Virus record (IMG/VR): IMGVR_UViG_3300042301_004374
Span: 1-58,323 of that record
DNA from: a virus
Length of the DNA stretch: 58,323 bases
Strand: one strand, 5' to 3'
The notes beneath the pieces were generated by a model that was given only the letters and a program-made list of their open reading frames with translations, did no database searches and was not told the DNA's origin. Position 1 is the stretch's first letter. Every line of letters starts with the position of its first letter. A program made the translations under genes and the position numbers. Shown piece after piece: positions 17,349 to 25,980 of this stretch.

Positions 17349-19184
17349 ATGGCATCATTAAGAAAACGATTACAGAATCTATTTGCTACGAATGTTATAG
17401 TACGTACGTTTGGAAAAGATCAACTTAAAATTGTAGATACAAACCGTTTACAATCTTCCGGTAACTTGAATCAAACAAAAGTAGCAGACCGATATACAAG
17501 ATTGCATGGATCAAATCGCCATCGTGTTGGCGGAATGGGTGGATATGATTCTAATTATTATATGCACCAAAATCGTATGCAGTTATACACTGATTACGAA
17601 ATGATGGATAAAGATCCTATTATCAGTGCAGCATTAGATATATATGCAGATGAATCTACATTGGAAGACCAATTTGGTGATATTTTAACTATCAAAACCA
17701 ACAAATCTAACATACAAAAAATTCTTTACAATTTATTTTACGATGTATTGAACATTGAATTTAATTTATGGCCATGGATTCGCAACATAACTAAATACGG
17801 AGATTTCTTTTTAAAGTTAGACATTGCAAACGAATTGGGAGTTATTAACGCACGTCCATTTTCTAGTTACGAAGTTGAACGTTGGGAAGAATTTGATGAA
17901 GAAACTGGCGAATATAAAATTAAATTTCGACATGCATCTAGTCCTAATTTAATGTATGATGTGTTTGAAGTAGCACATTTCCGTATGTTGTCAGATTCAA
18001 ACTTTTTACCGTACGGTAAGTCTATGTTGGAAGGCGCAAGAAAAGAATTTCAAAAATTAACAATGTTAGAGGATGCGATGCTTATACATCGTATAATGCG
18101 TGCACCAGAAAAACGCATATTTAAAATTGATATTGGTAATATACCTCCTAATGAAGTTGATTCATTCATGGAAGCAGTTATCAATAAAATGAAAAAAATT
18201 CCACACGTAGATCCAAATACAGGAAATTATAATCTTAAATTTAACTTGAACAACATGTTAGAAGATTATTATTTGCCAGTACGTGGTGGACAATCTTCAA
18301 CTGCAATTGATACACTTCCTGGTATGACATTTACAGGAATTGATGACATCAATTATGTTAAAGACAAAATGATGGCTGCACTTAAGATTCCTAAACCATT
18401 TTTAGGATATGCTGAAGCTGTTGAAGGAAAAACTACATTAGCATCAATGGATATTCGTTTTGCAAGAACAATTGAACGCATACAAAAAATTGTTACATCT
18501 GAATTGTATAAAATAGCCATTATACATTTATATGCACAAGGATTTGATGATGAAGATTTAATTGGATTTGAATTGCAATTAACGGCGCCATCTATAGTTT
18601 ATGATCAACAAAAAATTGCATTAATGACAGAAAAAATGACATTAGCAACGGCAATGAAAGATTCAAAACTAGTTTCAGACAAATACATATATGAATTCAT
18701 ATTCAATATGTCAGAAGAACAATGGTTAGCAGAACGTACAAATGTTATTGAAGATTTAAAACTTCGTTTCCGTCAAAATCAACTTGAACAAGAAGGAAAT
18801 GATCCAGCAGTAACTGGTACGTCATATGGAACACCTCACGATTTAGCATCAATGCATATGAGTTCGGATGATGTTGAACAAAAAGATCCAGGCGGACGTC
18901 CTAAAGAAGGAATTAAATTTGGACAACACAAAAACGCGTTTGGATGGGATCCTACCGGTAAAAAAGAAATAGACCAAGCATTTGATACTGAAAATCAAAA
19001 AACTGCATTTTTACCTAATCCGAGACGTGAACGTAAATTAGATGTTGCGTACGAAAATGTTATAAAAACATTGAATGGTTCAAAATACAAAAAAACCAAT
19101 AAAATGATATTAGAATCAATAACAACTAATAAACCTACTGATAATGACTCTGGGACATTATTAGATGAAAATAATATTTTATAA
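17349..19184 (+). CDS. Portal vertex protein (gp20-type)
   Basis: 611 residues, close to the usual gp20 length. Characteristic segments are YTDYEMMDKDPIISAALDIY near 78-97, the IRNITKYGDFF segment, PYGKSMLEGARK, MRAPEKRIFKIDIGNIPPNE and a long C-terminal helical region (IVYDQQKIALMTEKM). It forms the dodecameric DNA entry ring, initiates prohead assembly and docks the terminase and neck proteins. It lies between the terminase and core/protease genes exactly as in T4. The last 100 residues are polar and probably flexible. Confidence 0.95.
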   Translation: MASLRKRLQNLFATNVIVRTFGKDQLKIVDTNRLQSSGNLNQTKVADRYTRLHGSNRHRVGGMGGYDSNYYMHQNRMQLYTDYEMMDKDPIISAALDIYADESTLEDQFGDILTIKTNKSNIQKILYNLFYDVLNIEFNLWPWIRNITKYGDFFLKLDIANELGVINARPFSSYEVERWEEFDEETGEYKIKFRHASSPNLMYDVFEVAHFRMLSDSNFLPYGKSMLEGARKEFQKLTMLEDAMLIHRIMRAPEKRIFKIDIGNIPPNEVDSFMEAVINKMKKIPHVDPNTGNYNLKFNLNNMLEDYYLPVRGGQSSTAIDTLPGMTFTGIDDINYVKDKMMAALKIPKPFLGYAEAVEGKTTLASMDIRFARTIERIQKIVTSELYKIAIIHLYAQGFDDEDLIGFELQLTAPSIVYDQQKIALMTEKMTLATAMKDSKLVSDKYIYEFIFNMSEEQWLAERTNVIEDLKLRFRQNQLEQEGNDPAVTGTSYGTPHDLASMHMSSDDVEQKDPGGRPKEGIKFGQHKNAFGWDPTGKKEIDQAFDTENQKTAFLPNPRRERKLDVAYENVIKTLNGSKYKKTNKMILESITTNKPTDNDSGTLLDENNIL

Positions 19185-19185
19185 C

Positions 19186-19193
19186 ATATTTAT
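19186..19193 (+). promoter_or_regulatory. ATATTTAT late-type element
   Basis: ATATTTATTTAAAAAA, 21 bases before the ATG at 19215. Confidence 0.35.
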
Positions 19194-19214
19194 TTAAAAA
19201 AGTATCACATCGAT

Positions 19215-20069
19215 ATGAAAAAATTAAAACATTCAAAATACAAAAACACCGGCATTCTATTTGAAATGTTAGTTAGAAAATTAACTTCCGAAACGTTAAC
19301 ATCTGATAAATCAGTAACAATTGATATTATTAAAAAATATTTCGGACGTAATACTGAATTATCAAAAGAATTGCAATTGTACAATGCATTAATTAAAGAA
19401 CATCATAAATCTGAAGCACGTGCGTTAGACTTTATTCGTACTGTTAAAGATGCACATGCAAAATTAAATCAAACTGTTTTGAATCGCCAAAAATACAATT
19501 TAGTTAAAGAAATATCTGAAAATTTTGTCTTTGAAAATATGTCTAAAATACATATTAATAATTACAAAGAATTGGCATCAATTTACATGTTGTTCGAATA
19601 TACGGAAACTGATAATCCAAAACAATTAATGCAATGCAAGAACGTTTTGTTGGAACATGCGTTGCCGAAAAAACAAGTTGTTGAAGCAAAAGATTTAGTA
19701 ATGGAATCGTTTTCTAAACAAGATAAAGACGTTAGACTGTTAACATATAAAATTTTAGTTGATAAATTTAATAGCACGTATTCCGAAGTTTTATCAGAAT
19801 CACAAAAACAACTATTAAACAAATACATTACACACGTTAATGACACAGAGGCACTTCGCGAATATGTTCAACAAGTAATTCCTAAAATAAAAAAACGTTT
19901 AGCAGAACATGTTAAACATATCGATGATGCAGTTGTTAAAATTAAAGTTGAACAATTGTCGGAAATGCTATGTAATGTGGAAACGATAAAAAAAATAAAA
20001 GAATCACATATATTGAATCTAATGCGATACATGGATTTAGTTGACGAATTAAATGAGATACATAAATGA
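19215..20069 (+). CDS. Helical protein in the gp67/gp68 (prohead core) position
   Basis: 284 residues, almost wholly predicted helix and strongly Lys/Glu-rich, with no enzyme motif. The N-terminus HSKYKNTGILFEMLVRKLTSE appears to be a conserved block found after portals in marine T4-like phages. Its place between portal and prohead protease is that of T4 gp67/gp68, prohead core proteins. Role in core assembly is inferred from position only. The stop overlaps the next start (ATGA). Confidence 0.6.
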   Translation: MKKLKHSKYKNTGILFEMLVRKLTSETLTSDKSVTIDIIKKYFGRNTELSKELQLYNALIKEHHKSEARALDFIRTVKDAHAKLNQTVLNRQKYNLVKEISENFVFENMSKIHINNYKELASIYMLFEYTETDNPKQLMQCKNVLLEHALPKKQVVEAKDLVMESFSKQDKDVRLLTYKILVDKFNSTYSEVLSESQKQLLNKYITHVNDTEALREYVQQVIPKIKKRLAEHVKHIDDAVVKIKVEQLSEMLCNVETIKKIKESHILNLMRYMDLVDELNEIHK

Positions 20070-20797
20070 AAACGTTTTTGCAACAAATAGAAGAAGCATT
20101 CGAAGCAGTTGATCAAACCAATGACATCATAGATGATATTGCAAACAATCAACAAGAGGATGAATTGGAAGAGGCATCCACATCTGCGGGAGTTGCCGGT
20201 TACATGACACCAAATGCATTTTCTAAAGCAGATGATGATACGGTAGAAGTATTAGGCATGAAACGAGTTCGTGAATCAGTTAATACGCCACCAACTTATC
20301 AATATGGGAAATATCAACGTCCAGAATCTGCAGAAGAAGAATATGTAGATAAATTTCCATTTGCAGATAATGATAATGCATGGCAACATGGAAAATTTAA
20401 TTATCCGACGCAACCATTATTAAAAACATATAAAAAATACGACGATCGTCCGGCACATGTACAAGAAACAACTCATGTTGAATATGATTGGTCCGGCGTT
20501 AAAAATAAAACAAACAAAATACACGAAGCAATGGATTCTAAATACGAACAACTTATCGAATCATATCGTAATTTTAAACAAGGAGATGATAAACCATCAA
20601 CCAAAGTTAAACGTACAATACAAGAAATTGCAATGAAATTGCGTGAAATCGAAACGTTGGTAGGTTACAATTCTAAATTAAAAACTGAATCGGGAGTTAC
20701 ATCTTCAAATTACGGACCATCGACGACACGTGCATTAAACAAAATATCAGAACGATTAATTAAAATATCAGAACGAGTAAGAGCATTAGGGGAGTAA
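20066..20797 (+). CDS. Probable prohead core/internal protein with capsid-targeting-like leader
   Basis: 243 residues, very acidic at the N-terminus. MKTFLQQIEE matches the shape of T4 internal-protein leaders (T4: MKTYQEFIAE), including I-x-E at residues 8-10 where gp21 would cut. EEASTSAGVAGYMTPNAF (about 35-52) resembles a short motif seen in phage head-region proteins. The C-terminal 80 residues are helical (KISERLIKISERVRALGE). Its location directly before the protease gene and after the portal fits a processed core protein (gp67/68 role). Coupled to the upstream gene by ATGA. Confidence 0.6.
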   Translation: MKTFLQQIEEAFEAVDQTNDIIDDIANNQQEDELEEASTSAGVAGYMTPNAFSKADDDTVEVLGMKRVRESVNTPPTYQYGKYQRPESAEEEYVDKFPFADNDNAWQHGKFNYPTQPLLKTYKKYDDRPAHVQETTHVEYDWSGVKNKTNKIHEAMDSKYEQLIESYRNFKQGDDKPSTKVKRTIQEIAMKLREIETLVGYNSKLKTESGVTSSNYGPSTTRALNKISERLIKISERVRALGE

Positions 20798-20798
20798 T

Positions 20799-21428
20799 AT
20801 GTCAAAACAATTAATTGTAGAATATATGCCATTTCGTCCAATTGGGTCATTGAATGAACAATCTGGAGATTCATACGGAATTCCGGGTGGATATGTTGTA
20901 AAAGGTGTATTGCAACGAGCTGGTGCTAAAAATCAAAACGGACGCGTATATCCTAAACATATATTAATGCGTGAATGTCAAAAATATCAACAAGAATATA
21001 TTGACCAACACCGTGCATTAGGAGAATTAGATCACCCAGAATCGATGGTGGTAAATTTAAACAATGTATCTCATAATATTTTAAAAATATGGTGGGAAGG
21101 CAATGATTTATTAGGAGCAGTTCAAATATTAGATACACCATCAGGTAATATTTTAAAATCATTGTTCAAAGCCGGAATTACTTTAGGTATTTCATCTCGC
21201 GGATTAGGTTCTGTCAAAGAATTAAGAAATGAAGGCACAGTTGAAGTACAAGAAGATTTTGAATTAATATGTTGGGACTTTGTATCAAATCCTTCAACGC
21301 AAGGTGCTTTTATGAAGCCTACGGGCCTAAGAGAATCAGTTAATAACAATATAACAAAAAATAAATACGCAGACGTAAACGGTATCATTACCTCGATATT
21401 ATGCGAAGATGGAAAATGTAGGATATAA
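20799..21428 (+). CDS. Prohead core protease (gp21-type)
   Basis: 209 residues, the usual gp21 length. Serine-protease elements of the herpesvirus-like assembly protease family: H79 in ALGELDHPES and S132-S133 in TLGISSRGLGS, with a following acidic EDFELICWDFVSNPS block. It cleaves scaffold, capsid and internal proteins after (L/I)xE. An L-N-E at residues 18-20 could be a self-processing site. A GGGGAG Shine-Dalgarno tract precedes the ATG. It sits between core and scaffold genes as in T4. Confidence 0.95.
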   Translation: MSKQLIVEYMPFRPIGSLNEQSGDSYGIPGGYVVKGVLQRAGAKNQNGRVYPKHILMRECQKYQQEYIDQHRALGELDHPESMVVNLNNVSHNILKIWWEGNDLLGAVQILDTPSGNILKSLFKAGITLGISSRGLGSVKELRNEGTVEVQEDFELICWDFVSNPSTQGAFMKPTGLRESVNNNITKNKYADVNGIITSILCEDGKCRI

Positions 21429-21432
21429 CAAA

Positions 21433-21849
21433 ATGGCAAAAAGCAATTTACAAATAGTTAAAGATCTTTGGTTAGGTGAACAAACACAACCAAAGCAAAC
21501 AGTATTCAGTGAAAAAGATGCACCACTGACAGTTGAAGATAAACGTGAGTTTGCAAACTCGTTACGAACATTTTCTGAATTGTCAGAAATAGTTATGTCA
21601 CGTGGAGAACGATTACAAGAAACAGTTAAACGCGTAACTAAAATGGTTGAGACTGCTACTAAATTAATCGGTGAATCTGATGATGATATGGTAGAAAAAG
21701 TTGCTGCAGGACGTCACATGAAATTGATTGACGAAGCGTTAAAAGCGTTTCAAAAAGCATCAAACGAAGTAATGATTCACGAACGTAGAATGGAAGCTGC
21801 ATACCAAGACATTTCCGAAGGATTGAAAAAATATTATGATGTTCAATAA
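21433..21849 (+). CDS. Small helical head-module protein
   Basis: 138 residues when begun at ATG 21433, which has an AGGA tract upstream; an earlier in-frame ATG at 21409 would overlap the protease gene and lacks such a site. The protein is helical, with amphipathic stretches (RLQETVKRVTKMVETATKLI). L-G-E at residues 14-16 is a possible gp21 site. Between protease and scaffold genes, it may be a minor core component. Function not recognised. Confidence 0.55.
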   Translation: MAKSNLQIVKDLWLGEQTQPKQTVFSEKDAPLTVEDKREFANSLRTFSELSEIVMSRGERLQETVKRVTKMVETATKLIGESDDDMVEKVAAGRHMKLIDEALKAFQKASNEVMIHERRMEAAYQDISEGLKKYYDVQ

Positions 21850-21889
21850 TTTGGATGTTTAAAAATAATTTTATATTATAAAGGTAAGT

Positions 21890-22414
21890 ATGATGAATAC
21901 ATTTAAAAAATTATATCGCGATTTTTTTGGTTTAACTGAACAAACGGCAATGTCGACTAAAGCAGATCCTAGCAAAGACGTTGTGTTATCTCCAATTGAC
22001 GCGAAAGATCCAAAAAAAGTTCAAGCAGCACAAAATATTTTGAAAACTACAAAAGGCAGAATTCATATCGAAGAAGAATTAGTTGATGAAGCTAAACTAG
22101 TTAACGGAATCGACGAATACCGCGGTGGAGTAGAATATGCAATTAAAGATGCAACTATAGCAAAACAAGTATCAGATGATATTCGTCAATGGGCAGAGAA
22201 AAAAGGATTCACAATAATTAAACGTACTGTATCTAAAAACGGTAAAAATGGATATTTTTATTTTAGACTAAGCGATGATCCTGCAAAAGATGCACAACGC
22301 ATTCAAGGATATTTTGCACAACGAATGGAATTATCAGCATTTAGATTTCGAGTAAGAGGAGAATCAAAACCTAAACCAACACCAAATCCACAAGTTCCTA
22401 TACGTAAAATTTAA
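21890..22414 (+). CDS. Unknown head-module protein with possible processed leader
   Basis: 174 residues, starting at either of two adjacent ATGs (21890 or 21893) behind an AAAGG tract. The N-terminus (FKKLYRDFFGLTE) is amphipathic and ends in L-T-E, at residues 14-16 if counted from the second Met, a possible gp21 cleavage site. The middle is an alpha/beta region (RGGVEYAIKDATIAKQVSDD ... YFYFRLSDDPAKD), and the C-terminus is a Pro/Lys-rich tail. Candidate internal head protein; not recognised. Confidence 0.55.
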   Translation: MMNTFKKLYRDFFGLTEQTAMSTKADPSKDVVLSPIDAKDPKKVQAAQNILKTTKGRIHIEEELVDEAKLVNGIDEYRGGVEYAIKDATIAKQVSDDIRQWAEKKGFTIIKRTVSKNGKNGYFYFRLSDDPAKDAQRIQGYFAQRMELSAFRFRVRGESKPKPTPNPQVPIRKI

Positions 22415-22423
22415 AACAGTTAT

Positions 22424-22669
22424 ATGAGTAAAAAACAAAAACAACACAAAGCAATTGTCCCAGGCAATTCATTAGCAGTAAGTGTTCAAGGTACAACCCG
22501 AGAAGATTTATCGCACGCATTGAAAACGTTTAAAAGAAAAATGAAATCTGCCGGCGTTTTAGAAAAAGTTAAAGATATTCGTACTTTTACTAAACCTTGC
22601 GTTGAACGTCGTGATGAACTTAATGCAGCGCGATATATTCAGAAAATCCGCGATATGCATAGAGATTAA
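22424..22669 (+). CDS. rpsU: Ribosomal protein bS21 homologue
   Basis: 81 residues. From about residue 25 it follows bS21 closely: LSHALKTFKRKMKSAGVLEKV corresponds to the host pattern ALRRFKRxxEKAGVLxEVR, then F-x-K-P-x-x-ER and a basic C-terminal helix. It is about 10-15 residues longer than bacterial bS21, with a short N-terminal extension. bS21 binds the 30S platform next to the anti-Shine-Dalgarno end of 16S rRNA; phage-encoded bS21 is known from large metagenomic phages. Here it lies inside the head module, has no SD of its own and is followed by a strong terminator. Likely incorporated into host ribosomes to favour phage mRNAs. Confidence 0.88.
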   Translation: MSKKQKQHKAIVPGNSLAVSVQGTTREDLSHALKTFKRKMKSAGVLEKVKDIRTFTKPCVERRDELNAARYIQKIRDMHRD

Positions 22670-22692
22670 ATTGCAATTTTTTTATTTTTAAG

Positions 22693-22721
22693 GTCCTAGC
22701 TGAAAAAGTTAGGACTTTTTT
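22693..22721 (+). terminator. Rho-independent terminator after bS21
   Basis: Stem GTCCTAGC / GTTAGGAC (8 bp, one G-U pair), 7-base loop, followed by six T's. It separates the bS21-containing operon from the scaffold-capsid unit. Confidence 0.88.
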
Positions 22722-22742
22722 ACTGTTTTTTCAAACTTGCTT

Positions 22743-22750
22743 ATATTTAT
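22743..22750 (+). promoter_or_regulatory. ATATTTAT late-type element, long leader
   Basis: TATATTTATTC lies 110 bases before the scaffold ATG, just after the terminator. The leader also holds a 7-bp hairpin ACGCTAT / ATAGCGT (22760-22785). Confidence 0.4.
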
Positions 22751-22759
22751 TCTTAGAAT

Positions 22760-22785
22760 ACGCTATTTTGTTCTTTATATAGCGT
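22760..22785 (+). repeat. Leader hairpin before scaffold/capsid genes
   Basis: ACGCTAT (22760-22766) pairs with ATAGCGT (22779-22785) around a 12-base loop. It lies in the 5' leader of what should be the most abundant late mRNA and could stabilise it. Confidence 0.4.
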
Positions 22786-22860
22786 TACAAAACAATTTAT
22801 TCTTATTAAGATTTACAAATAATCTTACTTCCAAAAAAACAAAATTTAAGGGGAACTAGT

Positions 22861-23904
22861 ATGGCAAAATCAGATTTGCTAAAACAAGCAATCGCCGATG
22901 CTAAAGCAGTAAAAGAAACAGCATTAGCAAACGCAAAACTTGCATTACAAGAAGCATTTGCACCTAGACTTGAAAGCATGTTACAATCTAAGCTAATTGG
23001 AGAAATCGAAGGCGAAGATGATGTAGATGTTAACATGGATTTAGATGCAGATACTGATATGAGTGCAGACGCACCAATCGACGGAGAAATGGGCGCTGAA
23101 GAAGACTTCAATTGGACAGATGACACATTAGCAGCAAACGTTGGTGGTCAAGACTATTCATTTCAAGTTGGAATGGCTGGCGAAGACGAAGACGATTTAG
23201 GTGATGAATTTGGTGCAAAAGCTCCGGTAGAAGATGAATTTGGCGCAGACGCACCGGCAGAAGATGATCTTAATCTTGAAGAAATTTTAAGAGAATTAGA
23301 AATGCCAGCAGACAGAGAGCCAGTTGACGATTATGATGATGAAGAAGTAGATGACGACGGATTTCCAGTAATGGACGGAGGACGACCTAGTGGTTCTGAG
23401 GTAGATGATTACGATGAAAATGAAGAAGACATCAACGAAATTATCGAAGCAATCTTACGTGAAACTGACATGGGAATGGAACCACCAGCAGAAGATCCAG
23501 CAGCAATGGACGCATTAAAAACTGAAAATGAAGAATTAGAGAAAAACTTAGAAGAAGCGTATCGAACAGTTAAACATTTGAATTCAGTAATTAATGAAGT
23601 AAATTTACTTAACGCAAAACTTCTTTACACAAACAAATTGTTCCGTAACTTTGACTTAAACGAAGGTCAAAAAATGAAAGTTATCGAAAACTTTGATAGA
23701 GCCGTTTCGCCAAGAGAAGCTAAATTAGTATTTGCAACGTTAGCAGAAAGCTTTAACAAGCCAACACAAAAACGTGCAATGGTTAAAGAATCAGCAGCAT
23801 CTCGTCCAACGCGTACGACAGCACCGTCAAAAGAAACAACGCAAATTTTATCTGAAGGATTTGAAATGGCAAATCGTTGGAAAAAATTAGCAGGATTAAT
23901 TTAA
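22861..23904 (+). CDS. Prohead scaffolding core protein (gp22-type)
   Basis: 347 residues. A helical N-terminus (about 1-45) is followed by a very acidic Asp/Glu region (about 50-200) and a helical C-terminal third with a coiled coil (NEELEKNLEEAYRTVKHLNSVI). Composition, size and position directly before the major capsid gene match T4 gp22, the scaffold digested by gp21 after capsid assembly; several (L/I)xE sites (for example IGE near 46-48) are present. A strong AAGGGG tract precedes the ATG. Sequence similarity itself is weak, so the call rests on position and composition. Confidence 0.82.
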   Translation: MAKSDLLKQAIADAKAVKETALANAKLALQEAFAPRLESMLQSKLIGEIEGEDDVDVNMDLDADTDMSADAPIDGEMGAEEDFNWTDDTLAANVGGQDYSFQVGMAGEDEDDLGDEFGAKAPVEDEFGADAPAEDDLNLEEILRELEMPADREPVDDYDDEEVDDDGFPVMDGGRPSGSEVDDYDENEEDINEIIEAILRETDMGMEPPAEDPAAMDALKTENEELEKNLEEAYRTVKHLNSVINEVNLLNAKLLYTNKLFRNFDLNEGQKMKVIENFDRAVSPREAKLVFATLAESFNKPTQKRAMVKESAASRPTRTTAPSKETTQILSEGFEMANRWKKLAGLI

Positions 23905-23935
23905 TTTAAAAAACAAAAAAAAAAGGAAAACAAAA

Positions 23936-25588
23936 ATGAGTTTAAATTCATTATTACAAAGTCCAGATAATTCACAAAGAGCAGCCGTTAAATCAACGAT
24001 TGTAAAATGGGAAAAAACTGGATTGCTAGAAGGTCTTCGTACAGAGACTGAAAAAGCAGGTATGGCACAATTGCTTGAAAACCAAGCACGTCAATTAGTA
24101 AAAGAATCATCACAAACAGGTACAGCAAATGGATCTGAAGAGTGGGCAGGTGTAGCACTTCCATTGGTACGTAGAATTTTCGCTGAATTTGCAGCAAAAG
24201 AATTCGTTTCAGTTCAACCAATGAATTTGCCATCAGGTCTAATCTTTTATTTAGATTTTAAATATGGTACAGCGCAACCAGGATTTGATGATGATAATGG
24301 TAATCTTAACAGAACAGGCGATCCATTTGGTTCTCCAGACGCAGATGACTCTTTATTCGGTGTAACAAGTACATCAAATGACCCGTCAGGTGGTTTATAT
24401 GGAGCAGGACGTTTTGGATATTCAATTAACTCGGTAACTGCATCGGTTGCTGCAACAACAGCATCTGCAGCATCTGCAGGATCTGGATCAGTTAATTTTG
24501 ATAGTGATTATACTTCAAATTTAACAGGATACACAGTAGTATATGCATCAACTGCATCATTAACTAACTTTGATTCAACCGCGGTTCGTTCATTTATTTT
24601 AACTTCAGGATCTGCAATTACTACAGCAATGAACTTGCCAGCATTTACAAAATACAATGCATCTACGGGTAGAATTGAATTTGTTGTATCTGCATCAGCA
24701 GGATTAAATGGTACTTCTGCATACGTTGTAGCATATAGCAAACAACCAGATGATATTACTAGAGGTGATTTTGAAGATACCAATCCATTTAAAGGATCAG
24801 GTGCGTCTGGAATCAACCAAGGTACTGACATTGATATCCCTGAATTGAACTTGGAAATGCAATCAGAGCCAATCGTTGCTAAAACACGTAAGTTGAAAGC
24901 AGTTTGGACACCTGAGTTTGCACAAGATTTAAACGCTTACCATTCAATTGATGCTGAAGCTGAATTAACTTCAATGTTATCTGAGTATGTTTCTATGGAA
25001 ATTGACTTGGAAATTTTAGATATGTTAATTTCTGCAGCACCAACAACTGAGTATTGGTCAGCTAAAAACAACAACATCTGGAATGGTACAGGATTTACTC
25101 AACAAACTGCGACAGGTGACGGATTCTACAACACTCAAGGTGGATGGTTCCAAACATTAGGTACTAAACTTCAAAAAGTATCTAACAAAATTCACCAAAA
25201 AACATTGCGTGGTGGAGCTAACTTCCTTGTAACTAGTCCAGCAGTAGCAACAATTCTTGAGTCTATCCCAGGATTTGCAGCAGACACTGACGGAACTAAA
25301 ATGGAATTTGCAGCAGGTGTACAAAAAATTGGTGCTATCAATAACCGTTACACTGTATACAAAAACCCATACATGAAAGAAAACATAATCTTAATGGGAT
25401 TCAGAGGAACACAATTCCTTGAAACAGGTGCTGTATTTAGCCCTTATATTCCGTTGATTATGACTCCATTAGTATATGATCCAATCAACTTCACTCCACG
25501 TAAAGGTGTCATGACACGTTACGCGAAGAAAGTGGTTAGACCAGAATTCTACGGAAAAGTATACGTTCACGGATTAAATACTCTTTAA
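23936..25588 (+). CDS. Major capsid protein (gp23-type)
   Basis: 550 residues. An N-terminal propeptide-like region (1-57) is followed by EEWAGVALPLVRRIFAEFAA, the start of the HK97 fold as in gp23. The C-terminal part (about 290-550) is well conserved in type: VAKTRKLKAVWTPEFAQDL, EAELTSMLSEYVSMEID and PYIPLIMTPLVYDP. Residues about 150-285 form a Ser/Thr/Ala-rich Ig-like insertion that should be surface-exposed. gp21 sites could be E48 (LLE) or E57 (VKE). Codon use is cleaner than its neighbours and an AAAGGAAAA tract precedes the start, as expected for the most abundant product. A strong terminator follows. Confidence 0.96.
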   Translation: MSLNSLLQSPDNSQRAAVKSTIVKWEKTGLLEGLRTETEKAGMAQLLENQARQLVKESSQTGTANGSEEWAGVALPLVRRIFAEFAAKEFVSVQPMNLPSGLIFYLDFKYGTAQPGFDDDNGNLNRTGDPFGSPDADDSLFGVTSTSNDPSGGLYGAGRFGYSINSVTASVAATTASAASAGSGSVNFDSDYTSNLTGYTVVYASTASLTNFDSTAVRSFILTSGSAITTAMNLPAFTKYNASTGRIEFVVSASAGLNGTSAYVVAYSKQPDDITRGDFEDTNPFKGSGASGINQGTDIDIPELNLEMQSEPIVAKTRKLKAVWTPEFAQDLNAYHSIDAEAELTSMLSEYVSMEIDLEILDMLISAAPTTEYWSAKNNNIWNGTGFTQQTATGDGFYNTQGGWFQTLGTKLQKVSNKIHQKTLRGGANFLVTSPAVATILESIPGFAADTDGTKMEFAAGVQKIGAINNRYTVYKNPYMKENIILMGFRGTQFLETGAVFSPYIPLIMTPLVYDPINFTPRKGVMTRYAKKVVRPEFYGKVYVHGLNTL

Positions 25589-25610
25589 TCGGCTGAATTA
25601 GTCAAAATTA

Positions 25611-25641
25611 AGTGCTAGCAGAAATGTTAGCACTTTTTTTA
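25611..25641 (+). terminator. Rho-independent terminator after capsid gene
   Basis: AGTGCTAGCA / TGTTAGCACT (10 bp, one G-U pair) closed by a GAAA tetraloop and followed by seven T's. Textbook form. Confidence 0.95.
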
Positions 25642-25664
25642 TGTTCGCGAAACCTTGTTACTTG

Positions 25665-25672
25665 ATATTTAT
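25665..25672 (+). promoter_or_regulatory. ATATTTAT late-type element
   Basis: GATATTTATTATAAAAT, 13 bases before the ATG at 25686, just downstream of the capsid terminator. Confidence 0.42.
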
Positions 25673-25685
25673 TATAAAATAAATT

Positions 25686-25961
25686 ATGGCAGTAGAAAGA
25701 AACAAATATTCCATGGAAGCGATTATTCGATATGATGGTCGTTTAATCGACGTGCTAGATAGAATACGCGCAGTTAGATTGGTGTTAATGGTTCATATTG
25801 AACAAGACTTAGGTCCAGATCGCGAACGCATTACATTGAAGATAATGACGCCGTATGCACCACGTGAAACGTTTTTTGCAATAAGAAAAATGTGTATAGG
25901 TAAAATTGAAACCCTTCGCGAAATGACATTGCAAGAAACAACTCTTACAAAATTACATTAA
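25686..25961 (+). CDS. Small conserved-looking protein of unknown function
   Basis: 91 residues with an alternating strand/helix pattern (AIIRYDGRLIDVLDRIRAVR ... ITLKIMTPYAPRETFFAIRK), suggesting a compact alpha/beta fold. No cysteine cluster or catalytic motif is obvious. It lies between the capsid terminator and the PhoH ATPase gene, with its own upstream element. Function unknown; position suggests late expression. Confidence 0.55.
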   Translation: MAVERNKYSMEAIIRYDGRLIDVLDRIRAVRLVLMVHIEQDLGPDRERITLKIMTPYAPRETFFAIRKMCIGKIETLREMTLQETTLTKLH

Positions 25962-25980
25962 TTTTTAATTAGGACTAGTT

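Noticed and set aside
22670-22860. Possible small gene or RNA between bS21 and the scaffold gene
   Set aside because: The gap is explained by a terminator, a late-type element and a leader hairpin; no tRNA cloverleaf or short SD-led frame was seen.
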